Shown piece after piece: positions 52,763-62,022 of a stretch of 64,000 nucleotides of DNA; the first letter of the stretch is position 1; every line of letters starts with the position of its first letter. Origin of the DNA: Clostridiales bacterium (GTDB lineage: Bacteria > Bacillota > Clostridia > Lachnospirales > Lachnospiraceae); assembly GCA_020860715.1 (NCBI GenBank), contig JAJBTU010000007.1, forward strand, positions 42,263-106,262, written 5' to 3'. The notes below the pieces were generated by a model. That model ran no database searches, was not told where the DNA came from, and saw nothing but the letters and a program-made list of their open reading frames with translations. A program made the translations under genes and the position numbers.

Positions 52763-53300
52763 AAAGATGGTGAAGGACCGGCGCCGGGATTTGCCGGAAG
52801 CGGTTCTTAAAGAGAACAGCCGCCGTATCTGTGAGACGGTGATGAGCCTGGAGGATTTTCAGAACGCTGCTGAGATTTTTGTCTATATGGACTGTAAGGG
52901 TGAGGTGTCAACAAGACCTCTGATTGAAGCTGCGTGGAGACTTGGAAAAAAGGTAGCCGCCCCGAAGGTGGAGGGAGAGGATATGAAGTATTACTATATT
53001 TCCTCCTATACTGATGTTGAGGACGGCTGTTTTCATGTGCCGGAACCGGTGACGGGACGGGCGGCTTCTGACAGGACGTCGGAACGAGCGCTGCTGATCG
53101 TACCGGGAGTTGGATTTGATGAGAAACGGAACCGGTGCGGCTATGGAAAAGGTTTCTATGATCGTTATCTGGCGGCACATCCGCTTCATCCGACAGTGGC
53201 TCTCGCGTTTGAATTTCAGATTGTGGATGAGGTTTTGACGCGCCCGGAGGATATCCGCCCGAAAAAGCTGGTTACGGAAGCCCGGGTTCTGCAGGATTGA
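52743..53300 (+). CDS. 5-formyltetrahydrofolate cyclo-ligase
   Basis: A 185-residue enzyme that converts 5-formyl-THF to 5,10-methenyl-THF with ATP. It has the N-terminal basic MEKKDIRKMVKDRRRDL, the folate region VYMDCKGEVSTRPLIEAAW, and the ATP signature IVPGVGFDEKRNRCGYGKGFYDRYL. ATG 52743 is used; it overlaps DUF896. A small GGGGCT/AGCCCC hairpin (53304-53320) follows the stop without a T run. The gap to the GH42 gene is 92 bases. Confidence 0.94.
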   Translation: MEKKDIRKMVKDRRRDLPEAVLKENSRRICETVMSLEDFQNAAEIFVYMDCKGEVSTRPLIEAAWRLGKKVAAPKVEGEDMKYYYISSYTDVEDGCFHVPEPVTGRAASDRTSERALLIVPGVGFDEKRNRCGYGKGFYDRYLAAHPLHPTVALAFEFQIVDEVLTRPEDIRPKKLVTEARVLQD

Positions 53301-53392
53301 GCGGGGGCTGAGCGAGCCCCGGCAAACGTATGGATAGACAGCTTATGATACCAGATCGAAAGACAGCTGCATGACAGCAAAAGGAGTTCAAT

Positions 53393-55540
53393 ATGATTAA
53401 CGACAGCAGAATTCAGAAAATCCTCTATGGAGGGGATTATAACCCCGAACAGTGGCCGGAGGACATCTGGGAGGAGGATATGCGCCTCTTTCATCTGGCC
53501 GGTATTGATGTGGTGACGCTCAATGTGTTTTCGTGGGCGGCGCTGCAGCCGTCGGAGGATGTCTATGATTTTTCAAAGCTGGATAAGATCATGGATCTCG
53601 TGGAGGCGAACGGGCTGAAGGTCTGTCTTGCGACTTCAACGGCCGCGCATCCGGCCTGGATGGCGACCCGGCACCCGGATATCCTGCGGGTCGAGTACGA
53701 TGGAACGAAGCGCAAATTCGGAGCCCGTCACAATTCCTGCCCGAACAGCCCGACTTATCAAAAGTATTCGGTTCGTCTGGCGGACAAGCTGGCCGAGCGG
53801 TACGGCAGCCGTGAGTGTGTGGTGGCATGGCATGTCTCAAATGAATACAGCGGGGAATGCTACTGCGAAAACTGCGAGAGGGCGTTCCGTGTCTGGCTGA
53901 AGGATAAGTACGGTACGCTGGATGAGGTCAACCGAGCCTGGGACACCGCGTTCTGGAGCCATACGTTTTATGACTGGGATGAGATCGTTGTGCCGGATCT
54001 GCGCAGTGAACATTTCTGGGGGAACCGCACGAATTTTCAGGGGATTTCTCTGGACTATGCGCGGTTTAATTCCGAAAGCCTGCAGCGCTGCTATGAGCGC
54101 GAGGCGGAGGCCATCCATAAACGGCTGCCGGACGCGAAGGTGACGACCAACCTGATGGGCGCCTATAAGGATCTGGATTACCAGAAATGGGCGAAGTCCA
54201 TGGATTTTGTTGCCTGGGACAGCTATCCGGAAAACACGGCACCCTGGGCATGGAACGCGATGAATCATGATATCATGCGCTCTTTGAAGGGCGGTATGCC
54301 GTATGCGCTGATGGAGCAGACGCCGAGCGTTTCCAACTGGCTTTCCTACTGTTCCCTGAAGCGTCCGGGCGTGATGCGGCTCTGGAGCTATCAGGCTGTG
54401 GCGCACGGCGCGGATACGGTGATGTTCTTCCAGATGCGCAGGAGCATCGGTGCGTGTGAAAAATACCACGGCGCGGTGATCGACCACGTCGGGAATGAGA
54501 ATACGAGAGTGTTCCGCGAGATTTCCGCTTTGGGCGGGGAATTAAAAACGCTCGGCAATCATACGCTTGGAGGAAGAATCCAGGCAAAGACGGCTATTTT
54601 CTTCGACTGGGACAACTGGTGGGCGCTGGAACTCTCCGCCGGACCGAGTACGGATTTCAAGTATATGGATGAAATCTTTACGTATTACCGCGCCCTGGCG
54701 GAGCAGAACTATCCGGTTGACTTTGTGGGTGTGGAGGATGATCTGGAAAAATATGAGGTTTTGATCGCACCGGCATTTTATATGACAAAGACAGGATACG
54801 ATGAGAAAATCCGCGAGTTTGTACGGCGCGGCGGGACCTTTATCACGACCTTTTTTTCCGGCATTGTGGATGAGCACGATCTGGTCATCACGGGCGGATA
54901 TCCGGGAAGGCTGCGTGACATTCTCGGCATCTGGGTCGAGGAGATCGACGCCCTGCCGCCGGATAAGCATAATCAGATTACATATGAGGGTGAGCCGTAT
55001 TCTGCGCGGATGCTTTGCGATATCCTGCACTCGGAGGGAGCTGAAGTTCTGGCTTCGTATGAAACAGACTTTTACGCCGGATCGCCGGCTCTGACCGTGA
55101 ACCATTTTGGCGAAGGCAGGGCGTATTATGTCGCGACACAGCTTACGGAAGAATTCTACCGAACTTTTATGCGTGAGCGGATGGAAGAGAAGGGAATCCG
55201 CCCGGTGCTGCCGCTCTCTGCAGTGTCTGTGAAGACAGAGAAGTGTGAGGGGAGCAAAGCAGAAGGAAATCAGACTGATTCCAAAATAAACTGCGGACGG
55301 TCGGGAAATCTGGCAGATAATAATGCGTTAAATGCACAGGCATGCGGTAAGGTCGAGGCGACAGAACGCTTTGCGGACGGAAAACGCATCCTTTATGTAC
55401 TGAACCACAGCGAGGAGACGTTTGCCGTCACGCTTGACCGGGATCGGATGGATCTTCTGGCCGGTGCCGAAAGAAAAACAGGGGAGACGGTTTTGCTTGA
55501 CCCGAAAGGAGTGCTGATTCTCGAGGGAGCGAACAAATAG
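53393..55540 (+). CDS. GH42 beta-galactosidase
   Basis: A 715-residue family 42 glycosidase. The TIM barrel starts ILYGGDYNPEQWPEDIWEEDM. The acid/base is E151 in WHVSNEYSG and the nucleophile E308 in YALMEQTPS. The family zinc site cysteines are present (HNSCPNSP and ECYCENC). The trimerisation and beta-sandwich domains follow. Between about residues 617 and 660 there is a hydrophilic, low-complexity insertion (KCEGSKAEGNQTDSK-like) before the last beta strands. No signal peptide, so it acts in the cytoplasm on imported beta-galactosides. No transporter or regulator is adjacent. AGGAG precedes the ATG. Confidence 0.94.
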   Translation: MINDSRIQKILYGGDYNPEQWPEDIWEEDMRLFHLAGIDVVTLNVFSWAALQPSEDVYDFSKLDKIMDLVEANGLKVCLATSTAAHPAWMATRHPDILRVEYDGTKRKFGARHNSCPNSPTYQKYSVRLADKLAERYGSRECVVAWHVSNEYSGECYCENCERAFRVWLKDKYGTLDEVNRAWDTAFWSHTFYDWDEIVVPDLRSEHFWGNRTNFQGISLDYARFNSESLQRCYEREAEAIHKRLPDAKVTTNLMGAYKDLDYQKWAKSMDFVAWDSYPENTAPWAWNAMNHDIMRSLKGGMPYALMEQTPSVSNWLSYCSLKRPGVMRLWSYQAVAHGADTVMFFQMRRSIGACEKYHGAVIDHVGNENTRVFREISALGGELKTLGNHTLGGRIQAKTAIFFDWDNWWALELSAGPSTDFKYMDEIFTYYRALAEQNYPVDFVGVEDDLEKYEVLIAPAFYMTKTGYDEKIREFVRRGGTFITTFFSGIVDEHDLVITGGYPGRLRDILGIWVEEIDALPPDKHNQITYEGEPYSARMLCDILHSEGAEVLASYETDFYAGSPALTVNHFGEGRAYYVATQLTEEFYRTFMRERMEEKGIRPVLPLSAVSVKTEKCEGSKAEGNQTDSKINCGRSGNLADNNALNAQACGKVEATERFADGKRILYVLNHSEETFAVTLDRDRMDLLAGAERKTGETVLLDPKGVLILEGANK

Positions 55541-55612
55541 AAAGAACGTACATATATTATAATAGATTGTTTCAGAACGTAAGAGAAGGATTTAAGGAAT
55601 GGACACAGCAGA

Positions 55613-55637
55613 AGACAGAATTCTTTCGATTCTGTTT
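55613..55637. terminator. Possible bidirectional terminator
   Basis: ACAGAAT (55615-55621), loop of seven, ATTCTGT (55629-55635) then TT, between the convergent GH42 and YczE genes. The stem is short. Confidence 0.45.
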
Positions 55638-55654
55638 GCCTTTATGCCGATAGG

Positions 55655-56317
55655 TTATTCTTTCTTTTGTGCGTAAGCAGGGATCCACTTCTTTGTGATT
55701 GGCAGCCAAAGCTGGGCGCAGGGTCCAACCAGAAAGACAGCGACCAGTGTGCCCACTCCTACGACGCCGCCAAGAAGGAACCCTGCTATGAGAAAGCACA
55801 GATCGCAGGCCATACGTACCCAGCGGAACTGGAACCGTTTCAGCCTGTCGGTAAGGATCATGGCAATCAGGTCATTTGGTCCGGTGCCGGCCTCGCTGTT
55901 GATGACCACTGACATTCCAAGTGCCAGAATGACACATCCAAGCACCACACCCAAAAGGCGCAGCGGCAGGGGTGACGATCCGGAGAGAACGGGTGAGAGC
56001 AGCCAGGAGAAAAAGTTGATGATCGGTCCGCCGCAAAAGGCGCAGATGACCGTTCCCGGCATGACATAGCCTTTAGTGGTTAGAAACATGACTGCCATGA
56101 GCAGGGTGGAGATAATTACGTGAACGGTTCCCACAGACACTCCAGCCGTGAGAGCAATGCCCTGGACCATGACGGTGAAGGGGTCAGAGCCGAAGCTGGC
56201 GAGCAAAAAGAGACTGATCCCTAAGTGGGCCACCGTCAGTCCCAGAAACAGTACGATCAGTGCTTCACACCAGCCCAGAAGGCTGCGTCCGGAAGTATCC
56301 TTCGAGAAATTTGCCAT
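55655..56317 (-). CDS. YczE/YitT family membrane protein (copy 2)
   Basis: A 220-residue membrane protein of the same family as the one at 22336-22995 and clearly divergent from it. It has GISLFLLASFGSDPFTVMVQG, SVGTVHVIISTLLMAVMF, the central NSEAGTGPNDLIAMIL, and GVGTLVAVFLVGPCAQL. The conserved Asp/Gly motif of the half-repeat occurs twice (GSDPF, GTGPND). ATG 56317 has AAGGAG seven bases upstream and is preferred to two upstream in-frame starts. Function not established. Confidence 0.85.
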   Translation of the reverse strand: MANFSKDTSGRSLLGWCEALIVLFLGLTVAHLGISLFLLASFGSDPFTVMVQGIALTAGVSVGTVHVIISTLLMAVMFLTTKGYVMPGTVICAFCGGPIINFFSWLLSPVLSGSSPLPLRLLGVVLGCVILALGMSVVINSEAGTGPNDLIAMILTDRLKRFQFRWVRMACDLCFLIAGFLLGGVVGVGTLVAVFLVGPCAQLWLPITKKWIPAYAQKKE

Positions 56318-56403
56318 AAAACGTCTCCTTTTCATTCCCCTTTTTGTTATTCGAATCATAAGATGCGTAACCGCAACTGTGAAAACAGGGAACAGCTGCG
56401 GAA

Positions 56404-56433
56404 ATTATAGCATGGGGCGGGCGCTTCTGTCTA
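56404..56433 (-). promoter_or_regulatory. Predicted promoter of YczE copy 2
   Basis: On the minus strand TAGACA (56433-56428), 18 bases, perfect TATAAT (56409-56404). It is in the 308-base divergent gap 56318-56625. Confidence 0.6.
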
Positions 56434-56530
56434 TCGGATTTATGTTATTGTAAAAGTATTGAACCGCTGCGAATTTACAACAGGCGGAATACCTGCGCGG
56501 CGCTTCGGAACATTGCAGACGTCAAATGTC

Positions 56531-56559
56531 TTGTTTGAGTCAGAAGATTATGTTATACT
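56531..56559 (+). promoter_or_regulatory. Predicted promoter of miaB
   Basis: TTGTTT (56531-56536), 17 bases, TATACT (56554-56559). Nothing else is evident in this gap. Confidence 0.6.
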
Positions 56560-56609
56560 GAAAACCATGCAATAAAAAATCATTTTTTATTTATTTATGC
56601 GAAAGGATA

Positions 56610-56696
56610 ATGACCGGACAGAATCATGAGTACAGCAGAAGAGAGAACACCCTTCAAATCGAAAGATGTAAACGCAGTCGATTTACATTCAATTGA
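56610..56696 (+). other. Short upstream ORF overlapping the miaB start
   Basis: ATG at 56610 lies two to three bases from AAAGGA (56603-56607 region) and opens a 28-codon frame (MTGQNHEYSRRENTLQIERC...) that overlaps the first 24 codons of miaB in another frame and stops at 56694-56696. It competes for the only good ribosome binding site in front of miaB. The peptide has no recognised motif. Confidence 0.35.
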
Positions 56697-58140
56697 TTTG
56701 GATTCCATAGACACGACAAATCCTGCGCCTGAAGAAGAACCGGCGCGCCAGTATTATTTCATGGCGAAATGCCGCGAAATCATAAAGGAACGCGAGCTGG
56801 AGGACGGACGGCGGCAGACGGCCAACGTGACGACCTTTGGCTGTCAGATGAACGCGAAGGATTCCGAGAAGCTGCGCGGCATCCTCGACGTGATCGGTTA
56901 TGAACGGACAGAGAGTGAGGAGGCAGATTTTGTTATTTATAACACCTGCACAGTCCGGGAGAACGCGAATCTGAAGGTCTACGGACATCTGGGCTATCTC
57001 TCCAATCTGAAAAAGAAGAATCCGCGGATGATCATCGGTCTCTGCGGCTGTATGATGCAGGAGCCGGATGTCGTCGAGAAGCTGAAAAAGAGTTATCGTT
57101 TTGTCAATCTGATCTTCGGTACGCACAATATCTTCAAGTTCGCGGAGCTGCTCTATCAGGTGCTGGAGGGACAGCGGATGGTCATTGACATCTGGCAGGA
57201 CACGGATAAGATCGTCGAGGATCTTCCCGCGGACCGTACCTACTCCTTCAAATGCGGCGTCAATATCATGTATGGCTGCAACAATTTCTGTACCTACTGC
57301 ATCGTGCCCTATGTGCGCGGGCGCGAGCGCAGCCGCCGCCCGGAGGACATCCTCTGTGAGGTGGAGCGGCTGGCAAAGGACGGCGTGATCGAGGTCATGC
57401 TGCTCGGACAGAACGTCAATTCCTACGGAAAGACACTGGACGAGCCCATTTCCTTTGCGGAACTTTTGAAAATGGTAGAGCAGGTGCCCGGCATTGAACG
57501 GATCCGCTTCATGACCTCTCACCCGAAGGATCTCTCGGACGAACTGATCGCGGTGATGAAACAGTCCTCCAAAATCTGCTGTCATCTGCACCTGCCGCTG
57601 CAGTCCGGCTCAAGCCGCATCCTAAAAAAGATGAACCGCCGCTATACCAAAGAGCAGTATCTTGCCCTGGCGGACAAGCTGCGCCGTGAGATTCCCGGAC
57701 TTTCCATCACGACCGATATCATCGTCGGGTTTCCGGGAGAGACGGAGGAGGATTTTCAGGAGACACTCGATGTTGTTCAAAAAGTGCGTTTTGACAGTGC
57801 CTTTACTTTCATTTACTCTAAGCGAACCGGCACGCCCGCCGCAGCAATGGAGGATCAGGTGCCGGACGACATTGTGAAAGACCGCTTCAACCGCCTGCTT
57901 ACTCTGGTACAGACCATCTCACAGGAGATGGCGACGCGTGTGGAAGGGCAGACACTTCCGGTGCTCGTTGAATCTGTGAATGATCACGACGACAGCCTTG
58001 TCACCGGACGCCTTGCCAACAATCTGCTTGTGCATTTTCCGGGCGGCAAGGATCTGATCGGGAAGATCGTCGATGTGCATCTGACCGAGTGCAAAGGATT
58101 TTATTATATGGGGGAAATCAGTTGTGAAGTTATGGAATAA
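56626..58140 (+). CDS. miaB: tRNA (N6-isopentenyladenosine(37)-C2)-methylthiotransferase MiaB
   Basis: A 504-residue radical-SAM methylthiotransferase. The N-terminal UPF0004 domain has TTFGCQMNAKDSEKL, YNTCTVRENAN and the third Cys in GLCGCMMQEP, binding the auxiliary [4Fe-4S] cluster. The radical-SAM CX3CX2C is C218, C222, C225 in YGCNNFCTYCIVPYVRGRE. A C-terminal TRAM domain ends the protein. It has an N-terminal extension of about 60 residues typical of Lachnospiraceae. ATG 56626 has no good ribosome site at normal spacing (AAAGGA is about 20 bases away). It overlaps the diguanylate cyclase gene by 17 bases. Confidence 0.95.
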   Translation: MSTAEERTPFKSKDVNAVDLHSIDLDSIDTTNPAPEEEPARQYYFMAKCREIIKERELEDGRRQTANVTTFGCQMNAKDSEKLRGILDVIGYERTESEEADFVIYNTCTVRENANLKVYGHLGYLSNLKKKNPRMIIGLCGCMMQEPDVVEKLKKSYRFVNLIFGTHNIFKFAELLYQVLEGQRMVIDIWQDTDKIVEDLPADRTYSFKCGVNIMYGCNNFCTYCIVPYVRGRERSRRPEDILCEVERLAKDGVIEVMLLGQNVNSYGKTLDEPISFAELLKMVEQVPGIERIRFMTSHPKDLSDELIAVMKQSSKICCHLHLPLQSGSSRILKKMNRRYTKEQYLALADKLRREIPGLSITTDIIVGFPGETEEDFQETLDVVQKVRFDSAFTFIYSKRTGTPAAAMEDQVPDDIVKDRFNRLLTLVQTISQEMATRVEGQTLPVLVESVNDHDDSLVTGRLANNLLVHFPGGKDLIGKIVDVHLTECKGFYYMGEISCEVME

Positions 58141-59221
58141 GATATGGACGACCATCAATCAGAGTTCGTCTTATGACAACGAATCGAAACGGACGGCTGT
58201 GCTGCTGCGGTGCGTTTATCTTGTGATGATTGTTTATCATTTTATCTTTTTCTGTCTGATGGGATTTCGCGGGCTGCTCCGCGAAGGCGGTTTTCATGTT
58301 TCCTGGCTGGCCGTGATCTCTGCCATTGCGACATTGATTCTGCTCAGGCTGTCGTATCGGCAGAAGATCAGTACCAATCTGAAGCTGTTTCTTGTCGCTG
58401 ACATTCTCTGGCTGGGCGGATTTGTGTTTCTGTTTGGCTGGGGCTGCGGCGCACAGCAGATCATGTTTGTGATGGTGGCTCTGGTCTATTTTTCGTTCTA
58501 TGACGCGCTGCCGCAGAAAGCAGTTTTTACTGTAGCACTGTTTCTGATCCGTTTTATCATGTTTTCTTATACGCAGAATCATGAACCGTACGCGGCGCTG
58601 CCGGATACACTGGCGCTGGTGCTGCAGGTCTGGAGTTCGCTGTCGTTTTTTACACTGATGGGTATCATCTGCGGATTTTACAGTTCGAATATTGAGATGG
58701 CGGATAAGCAGCTTGTCCAATACAACCAGCGGCTTCAGGAAGAAGCGAGGACGGATCCCCTTACCGGACTCTGGAACCGCCGTGCAATGCGGGATTTCCT
58801 GAACCTGAACGTGAAGAATTATCCGAAAATGCCGTTTTCGGTTGCCATGGGCGATATCGATCTGTTTAAACGGGTCAATGATACCTATGGACATGACTGC
58901 GGAGATGCGGTGCTGAAATGGCTGACGGCTCATATGGTGCTGATGATCGAAGGAAATGGTCAGGTCTGCCGGTTTGGCGGGGAGGAATTTCTTCTGTATT
59001 TTCCGGATAAGAATGGGGACGAAGCTGCGGTTTTGCTGAATGAATTTATCCTGATGCTCGCGCGGACACCCTTTGAATGGCATGACAATAAGATTTTGCT
59101 CTCCATGACATTCGGAGTGGAAGAATATGATTTCCGCTCCGATCTGGAAACACTGATCAAAAAAGCGGATGAAAAACTCTACTTTGGCAAACAGCAGGGG
59201 CGGAACCAGGTCGTATTCTGA
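58124..59221 (+). CDS. Membrane-bound GGDEF diguanylate cyclase
   Basis: A 365-residue protein with six or so N-terminal transmembrane helices (residues 25-205), a short helical linker, and a C-terminal GGDEF domain: DPLTGLWNRRAM, GDIDLFKRVNDTYGHDCGD, and the active loop RFGGEEF (285-289) in the catalytically competent GG(D/E)EF form. No RxxD inhibitory site is seen five residues upstream, so product feedback may be absent. It should make c-di-GMP at the membrane. GTG 58124 with GGGGGAA seven bases upstream; it overlaps miaB, so the two are coupled. Confidence 0.9.
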   Translation: MKLWNKIWTTINQSSSYDNESKRTAVLLRCVYLVMIVYHFIFFCLMGFRGLLREGGFHVSWLAVISAIATLILLRLSYRQKISTNLKLFLVADILWLGGFVFLFGWGCGAQQIMFVMVALVYFSFYDALPQKAVFTVALFLIRFIMFSYTQNHEPYAALPDTLALVLQVWSSLSFFTLMGIICGFYSSNIEMADKQLVQYNQRLQEEARTDPLTGLWNRRAMRDFLNLNVKNYPKMPFSVAMGDIDLFKRVNDTYGHDCGDAVLKWLTAHMVLMIEGNGQVCRFGGEEFLLYFPDKNGDEAAVLLNEFILMLARTPFEWHDNKILLSMTFGVEEYDFRSDLETLIKKADEKLYFGKQQGRNQVVF

Positions 59222-59225
59222 ATGT

Positions 59226-59256
59226 AAAAATGCCGGCATTTAAGCCGGCACTTTTT
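59226..59256. terminator. Bidirectional terminator, diguanylate cyclase / D-Glu cyclase operon
   Basis: TGCCGGC (59231-59237) and GCCGGCA (59244-59250) with A-run upstream and CTTTTT downstream. On the minus strand it closes the D-glutamate operon. Confidence 0.9.
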
Positions 59257-60184
59257 ATGCGCAGGAGGAAATCGTTCCGCGTGATTTGGCTGCATCTGTA
59301 ATCTCATGGAGCAGTTCGAGGATCTCGCGCTCGGTCTCCTGCGGAAAACCATCCACGCTTGGCGTCTGTTTTTTGGTCACACCGTCTACGCAGCCATTCG
59401 TGACAATGCGGTCTATGTATCTGGCAATCTCTTTGTAATCGGGCAGGATATGCTCTTCCTGCAAAAGGTCCAGATAAGCGACCAGTGCGTAAGCTCCCCA
59501 GTTGGAGGTCGTGGCGATAATCAGCTCGTCTACGGCGACAGTACAGGGGTTCAGGGACAGCTCTCTGGAAATCTCTTCTTTTAAATTCCCCATCCCGATC
59601 TCGTTGCCGCCGTCGCCGATGCCGATGGTCAGGATCTGTTCGTCTGCGGCAAGTTCAAACATCCTGTCGATGTGTGCGGTCGCGTCAGAGATGCTGACGC
59701 CCCGCATATTCGCATAATCGTTATTGCAGTTGTGCCCGCATCGCTCGATGGAAATCAGGCAGACCGGGTGATATCGGTCAAGAAGAGCCTGATACCAGGC
59801 TGCTTCTGTTTCAGGCTCAGCATAAATGACAGAAAGCCCTTCCGGCTCGAAAAGCCCGTCGCAGATGTGATCTGTCACAATGATCGGCTGAAACCCGAGT
59901 TTTTTCAGGGCAAGCGCTACGCTTAAGGTACCGGGAGGCCCGTCTGTTTCCGCGTGTCCTGCCACGTAAAATCCGGTCGTCAGAAGGACAGTTCCCCGGG
60001 GAAGAGAGAACAGCCGCCGCGCGGCACGGAGACAGTAGGCGTTTTGCAGATATTTTTGCAGCTGCGTCATTCCGCGCGTGGAGTGCCGCAGCACAATGTC
60101 TTCAATGGAAGAGAAGGAATCATGGATGGTTTCATTTTCTTTTCTGCTTGCAAAAGCCTGTCTGTCAAAATGTGGATTTTTCAT
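59255..60184 (-). CDS. D-glutamate cyclase (DUF4392 family)
   Basis: A 309-residue protein matching DUF4392, the C-terminal domain of the animal mitochondrial D-glutamate cyclase. The conserved core TGFYVAGHAETDGPPGTL is at about residues 71-88; IVTDHICDGLFEPEG, CLISIERCGHNCNNDYANMRG and the phosphate/glycine-rich IGIGDGGNEIGMGNLKEE follow. The predicted reaction is dehydration of D-glutamate to 5-oxo-D-proline. ATG 60184 has GGGAG eight bases upstream and starts at MKNPHFDRQAF. It is the last gene of a five-gene operon; the preceding gene encodes DUF1445, the other domain of the animal enzyme. Confidence 0.85.
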   Translation of the reverse strand: MKNPHFDRQAFASRKENETIHDSFSSIEDIVLRHSTRGMTQLQKYLQNAYCLRAARRLFSLPRGTVLLTTGFYVAGHAETDGPPGTLSVALALKKLGFQPIIVTDHICDGLFEPEGLSVIYAEPETEAAWYQALLDRYHPVCLISIERCGHNCNNDYANMRGVSISDATAHIDRMFELAADEQILTIGIGDGGNEIGMGNLKEEISRELSLNPCTVAVDELIIATTSNWGAYALVAYLDLLQEEHILPDYKEIARYIDRIVTNGCVDGVTKKQTPSVDGFPQETEREILELLHEITDAAKSRGTISSCA

Positions 60185-60260
60185 ACTCAAATCTCCCGGT
60201 CTCCATATACGCAGATATTTTTTGCTCCGGCATATAAATGAAACAGATTTCAGGATAATG

Positions 60261-61049
60261 CTAATATTTCAGTTCGGTGTTTTTGATGTCCGTGATCAGC
60301 ATATGGCCCGGTGCATGGGTGATCGCGACCGGCGGCCGGGATTCCATCACAACATTCTGCGGTGTGACGCCGCATGGCCAGAAGACAGGGACTTCTCCCG
60401 GACGGATGGTGACCATATCGCCGAAATCCGGCCTGCTGATATCCCTGATACCAATTGTCTCCGGACTGCCGATGTGGATGGAAGCGCCGTGGACACGGGG
60501 CATCTCTCCGGTGACGAGAACCGCACGCGGGATCAGTTCGTGCGGGATCGGCCGCATGCTGACGACCATGCTGCCGTGAAAAATACCAGCCGGTGTGCAC
60601 GGAATGCTGGTTTTGTACATGGGAACGTTGCAGCCTTCTTCGATATGACGGACAGGCACGCCTGCCTCTAAAAGTTCCGCTTCAAAAGAGAAGCTGCAGC
60701 CGATCAGAAAGCTGACAAAATCGTTCTGCCAGAGCGGAGAAACATCGGTGTATTCCCCTTCTAAAACTCCATTCCGGTAGAGGCGGTAGCGCGGGATATC
60801 TTTTGCGATATCTGCTCCCGGAGCGATCTCGCGCAGCGTTCGGCTTCCGGTGTCGCTGACCTCCAGAAGAGGGCAGGAACGCGGGTTGCGCTGGGTAAAT
60901 AAAAGAAAATCATAGGCAAGCTGCCTCGGCAGTACGACCAGGTTGGCCTGCGCGTAGCCCGCGCACATGCCGGAGGTCTGCCCGGTGATCTTTTCTTCTC
61001 GAATCAGAGCGCGCACATCGCGCGGTGACATGGCGGCGTAATCCTGCAT
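60261..61049 (-). CDS. Putative hydro-lyase, DUF1445/YcsI family
   Basis: A 262-residue protein of the DUF1445 family (Bacillus YcsI). Recognisable parts are MSPRDVRALIREEKITGQTSG, GYAQANLVVLP, the central FLIGCSFSFEAELLEAG and NVPMYKTSIPC, MVVSMRP and the C-terminal FWPCGVTPQNVVM ... ITHAPGHMLITD. Annotated widely as a hydro-lyase but no reaction is firmly shown. In Bacillus it sits with kipI/kipA (pxpB/pxpC); in animals it is fused to the DUF4392 cyclase. Here it lies between those two partners. ATG 61049 has AGGAGGG upstream; the longer frame to 61091 is not supported. Confidence 0.85.
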   Translation of the reverse strand: MQDYAAMSPRDVRALIREEKITGQTSGMCAGYAQANLVVLPRQLAYDFLLFTQRNPRSCPLLEVSDTGSRTLREIAPGADIAKDIPRYRLYRNGVLEGEYTDVSPLWQNDFVSFLIGCSFSFEAELLEAGVPVRHIEEGCNVPMYKTSIPCTPAGIFHGSMVVSMRPIPHELIPRAVLVTGEMPRVHGASIHIGSPETIGIRDISRPDFGDMVTIRPGEVPVFWPCGVTPQNVVMESRPPVAITHAPGHMLITDIKNTELKY

Positions 61050-61074
61050 GAAATCCCTCCTATTTTGATACGGT

Positions 61075-62022
61075 TTATAACTGCTGCTCAAAATGAACCC
61101 GGTATCCGGGTCTTGCCTGCGCCAGCTTCGGCAGGTCGCCGCTGCAGACGGTCGCTATCTTTGCGTAACCGCCGGTCGTCTGCCGGTCAGCAAGCAGTAT
61201 GATCGGCATTCCTGCGGGCGTGACCTGAATGGAGCCGAATACAATGGCATCGGAAATGATATCCGTGCCGTTTTTGCTCTCAATGGCCGGGCCGTCAAGG
61301 CGGCAGCCCATGCGGTCACTTTCCTGAGATACGGTGTAGGTGCCGGAAAAAAAGGTTTCCAGCCCGCTGGCAGTAAAGTAGTCGTCCTGCGGTCCTGCGA
61401 TCACGCGGACGGAAAATTCTTCCGGATATTCCGGCGCATGGATTCTTCGGTCAGTGACGTCCTTTTGCTGTGCGCTGCCGCCAGATGCTGGGAAAACAGG
61501 TTCCCTGTCTGTTCCGGAAGAAGAGGGCAGTGAGAAATCTTTATAAAGAGCCGATGAAAAGCCCACCGGCAGGACATCACCGGTCTTAAGCGCTCTTCCC
61601 ATATATCCGCCGAGCGCACATTTCAGATTGGTGGAACGGCTGCCCATAATTATCGGGACGTCAATTCCTCCGGCAACAGCCATTGTAGTTCTGCATCCTG
61701 ACACGGCCATTCCGAGAGTCAGCGTCTGCCCTTTAAAAACAGGAAACGGGCGGTACATTGGAACAGGAATTCCATCGAGAACCGGAAGCATGTCTGCACC
61801 CGTGAGCGCACAGACGGCGTTGTCTTCGAACTGATAGCTTCCTCCGAAAAGTGTGCACTCCAGCACCGCTTCACCGGATTCATTTCCGACCAGATAGCTG
61901 GCCGCTTCATATGCCTGCCGGTCCATTACACCGGAGCAGGGCATACCAAGAGCCTGATAGCCGAAACGTCCGAGATCCTGTACGGTGGTCAGAGCGCCGG
62001 GATGGATGACCCGGATTGCCAT
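61075..62022 (-). CDS. pxpC: 5-oxoprolinase subunit PxpC (KipA family)
   Basis: A 315-residue member of the KipA/biotin-dependent carboxyltransferase-like family. Signatures: TVQDLGRFGYQALGMP, SGVMDRQAYEAASYLVGN, LECTLFGGSYQF and the late block ESDRMGCRLDGP, then QVTPAGMPIILLADRQTTGGYAKIA. Residues about 175-205 form a Ser/Gly/Gln-rich variable insertion. With PxpA and PxpB it hydrolyses 5-oxo-L-proline to L-glutamate using ATP. ATG 62022 follows AAAGGGG. PxpB is upstream in the same operon, but no PxpA gene is in the window. Confidence 0.9.
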   Translation of the reverse strand: MAIRVIHPGALTTVQDLGRFGYQALGMPCSGVMDRQAYEAASYLVGNESGEAVLECTLFGGSYQFEDNAVCALTGADMLPVLDGIPVPMYRPFPVFKGQTLTLGMAVSGCRTTMAVAGGIDVPIIMGSRSTNLKCALGGYMGRALKTGDVLPVGFSSALYKDFSLPSSSGTDREPVFPASGGSAQQKDVTDRRIHAPEYPEEFSVRVIAGPQDDYFTASGLETFFSGTYTVSQESDRMGCRLDGPAIESKNGTDIISDAIVFGSIQVTPAGMPIILLADRQTTGGYAKIATVCSGDLPKLAQARPGYRVHFEQQL

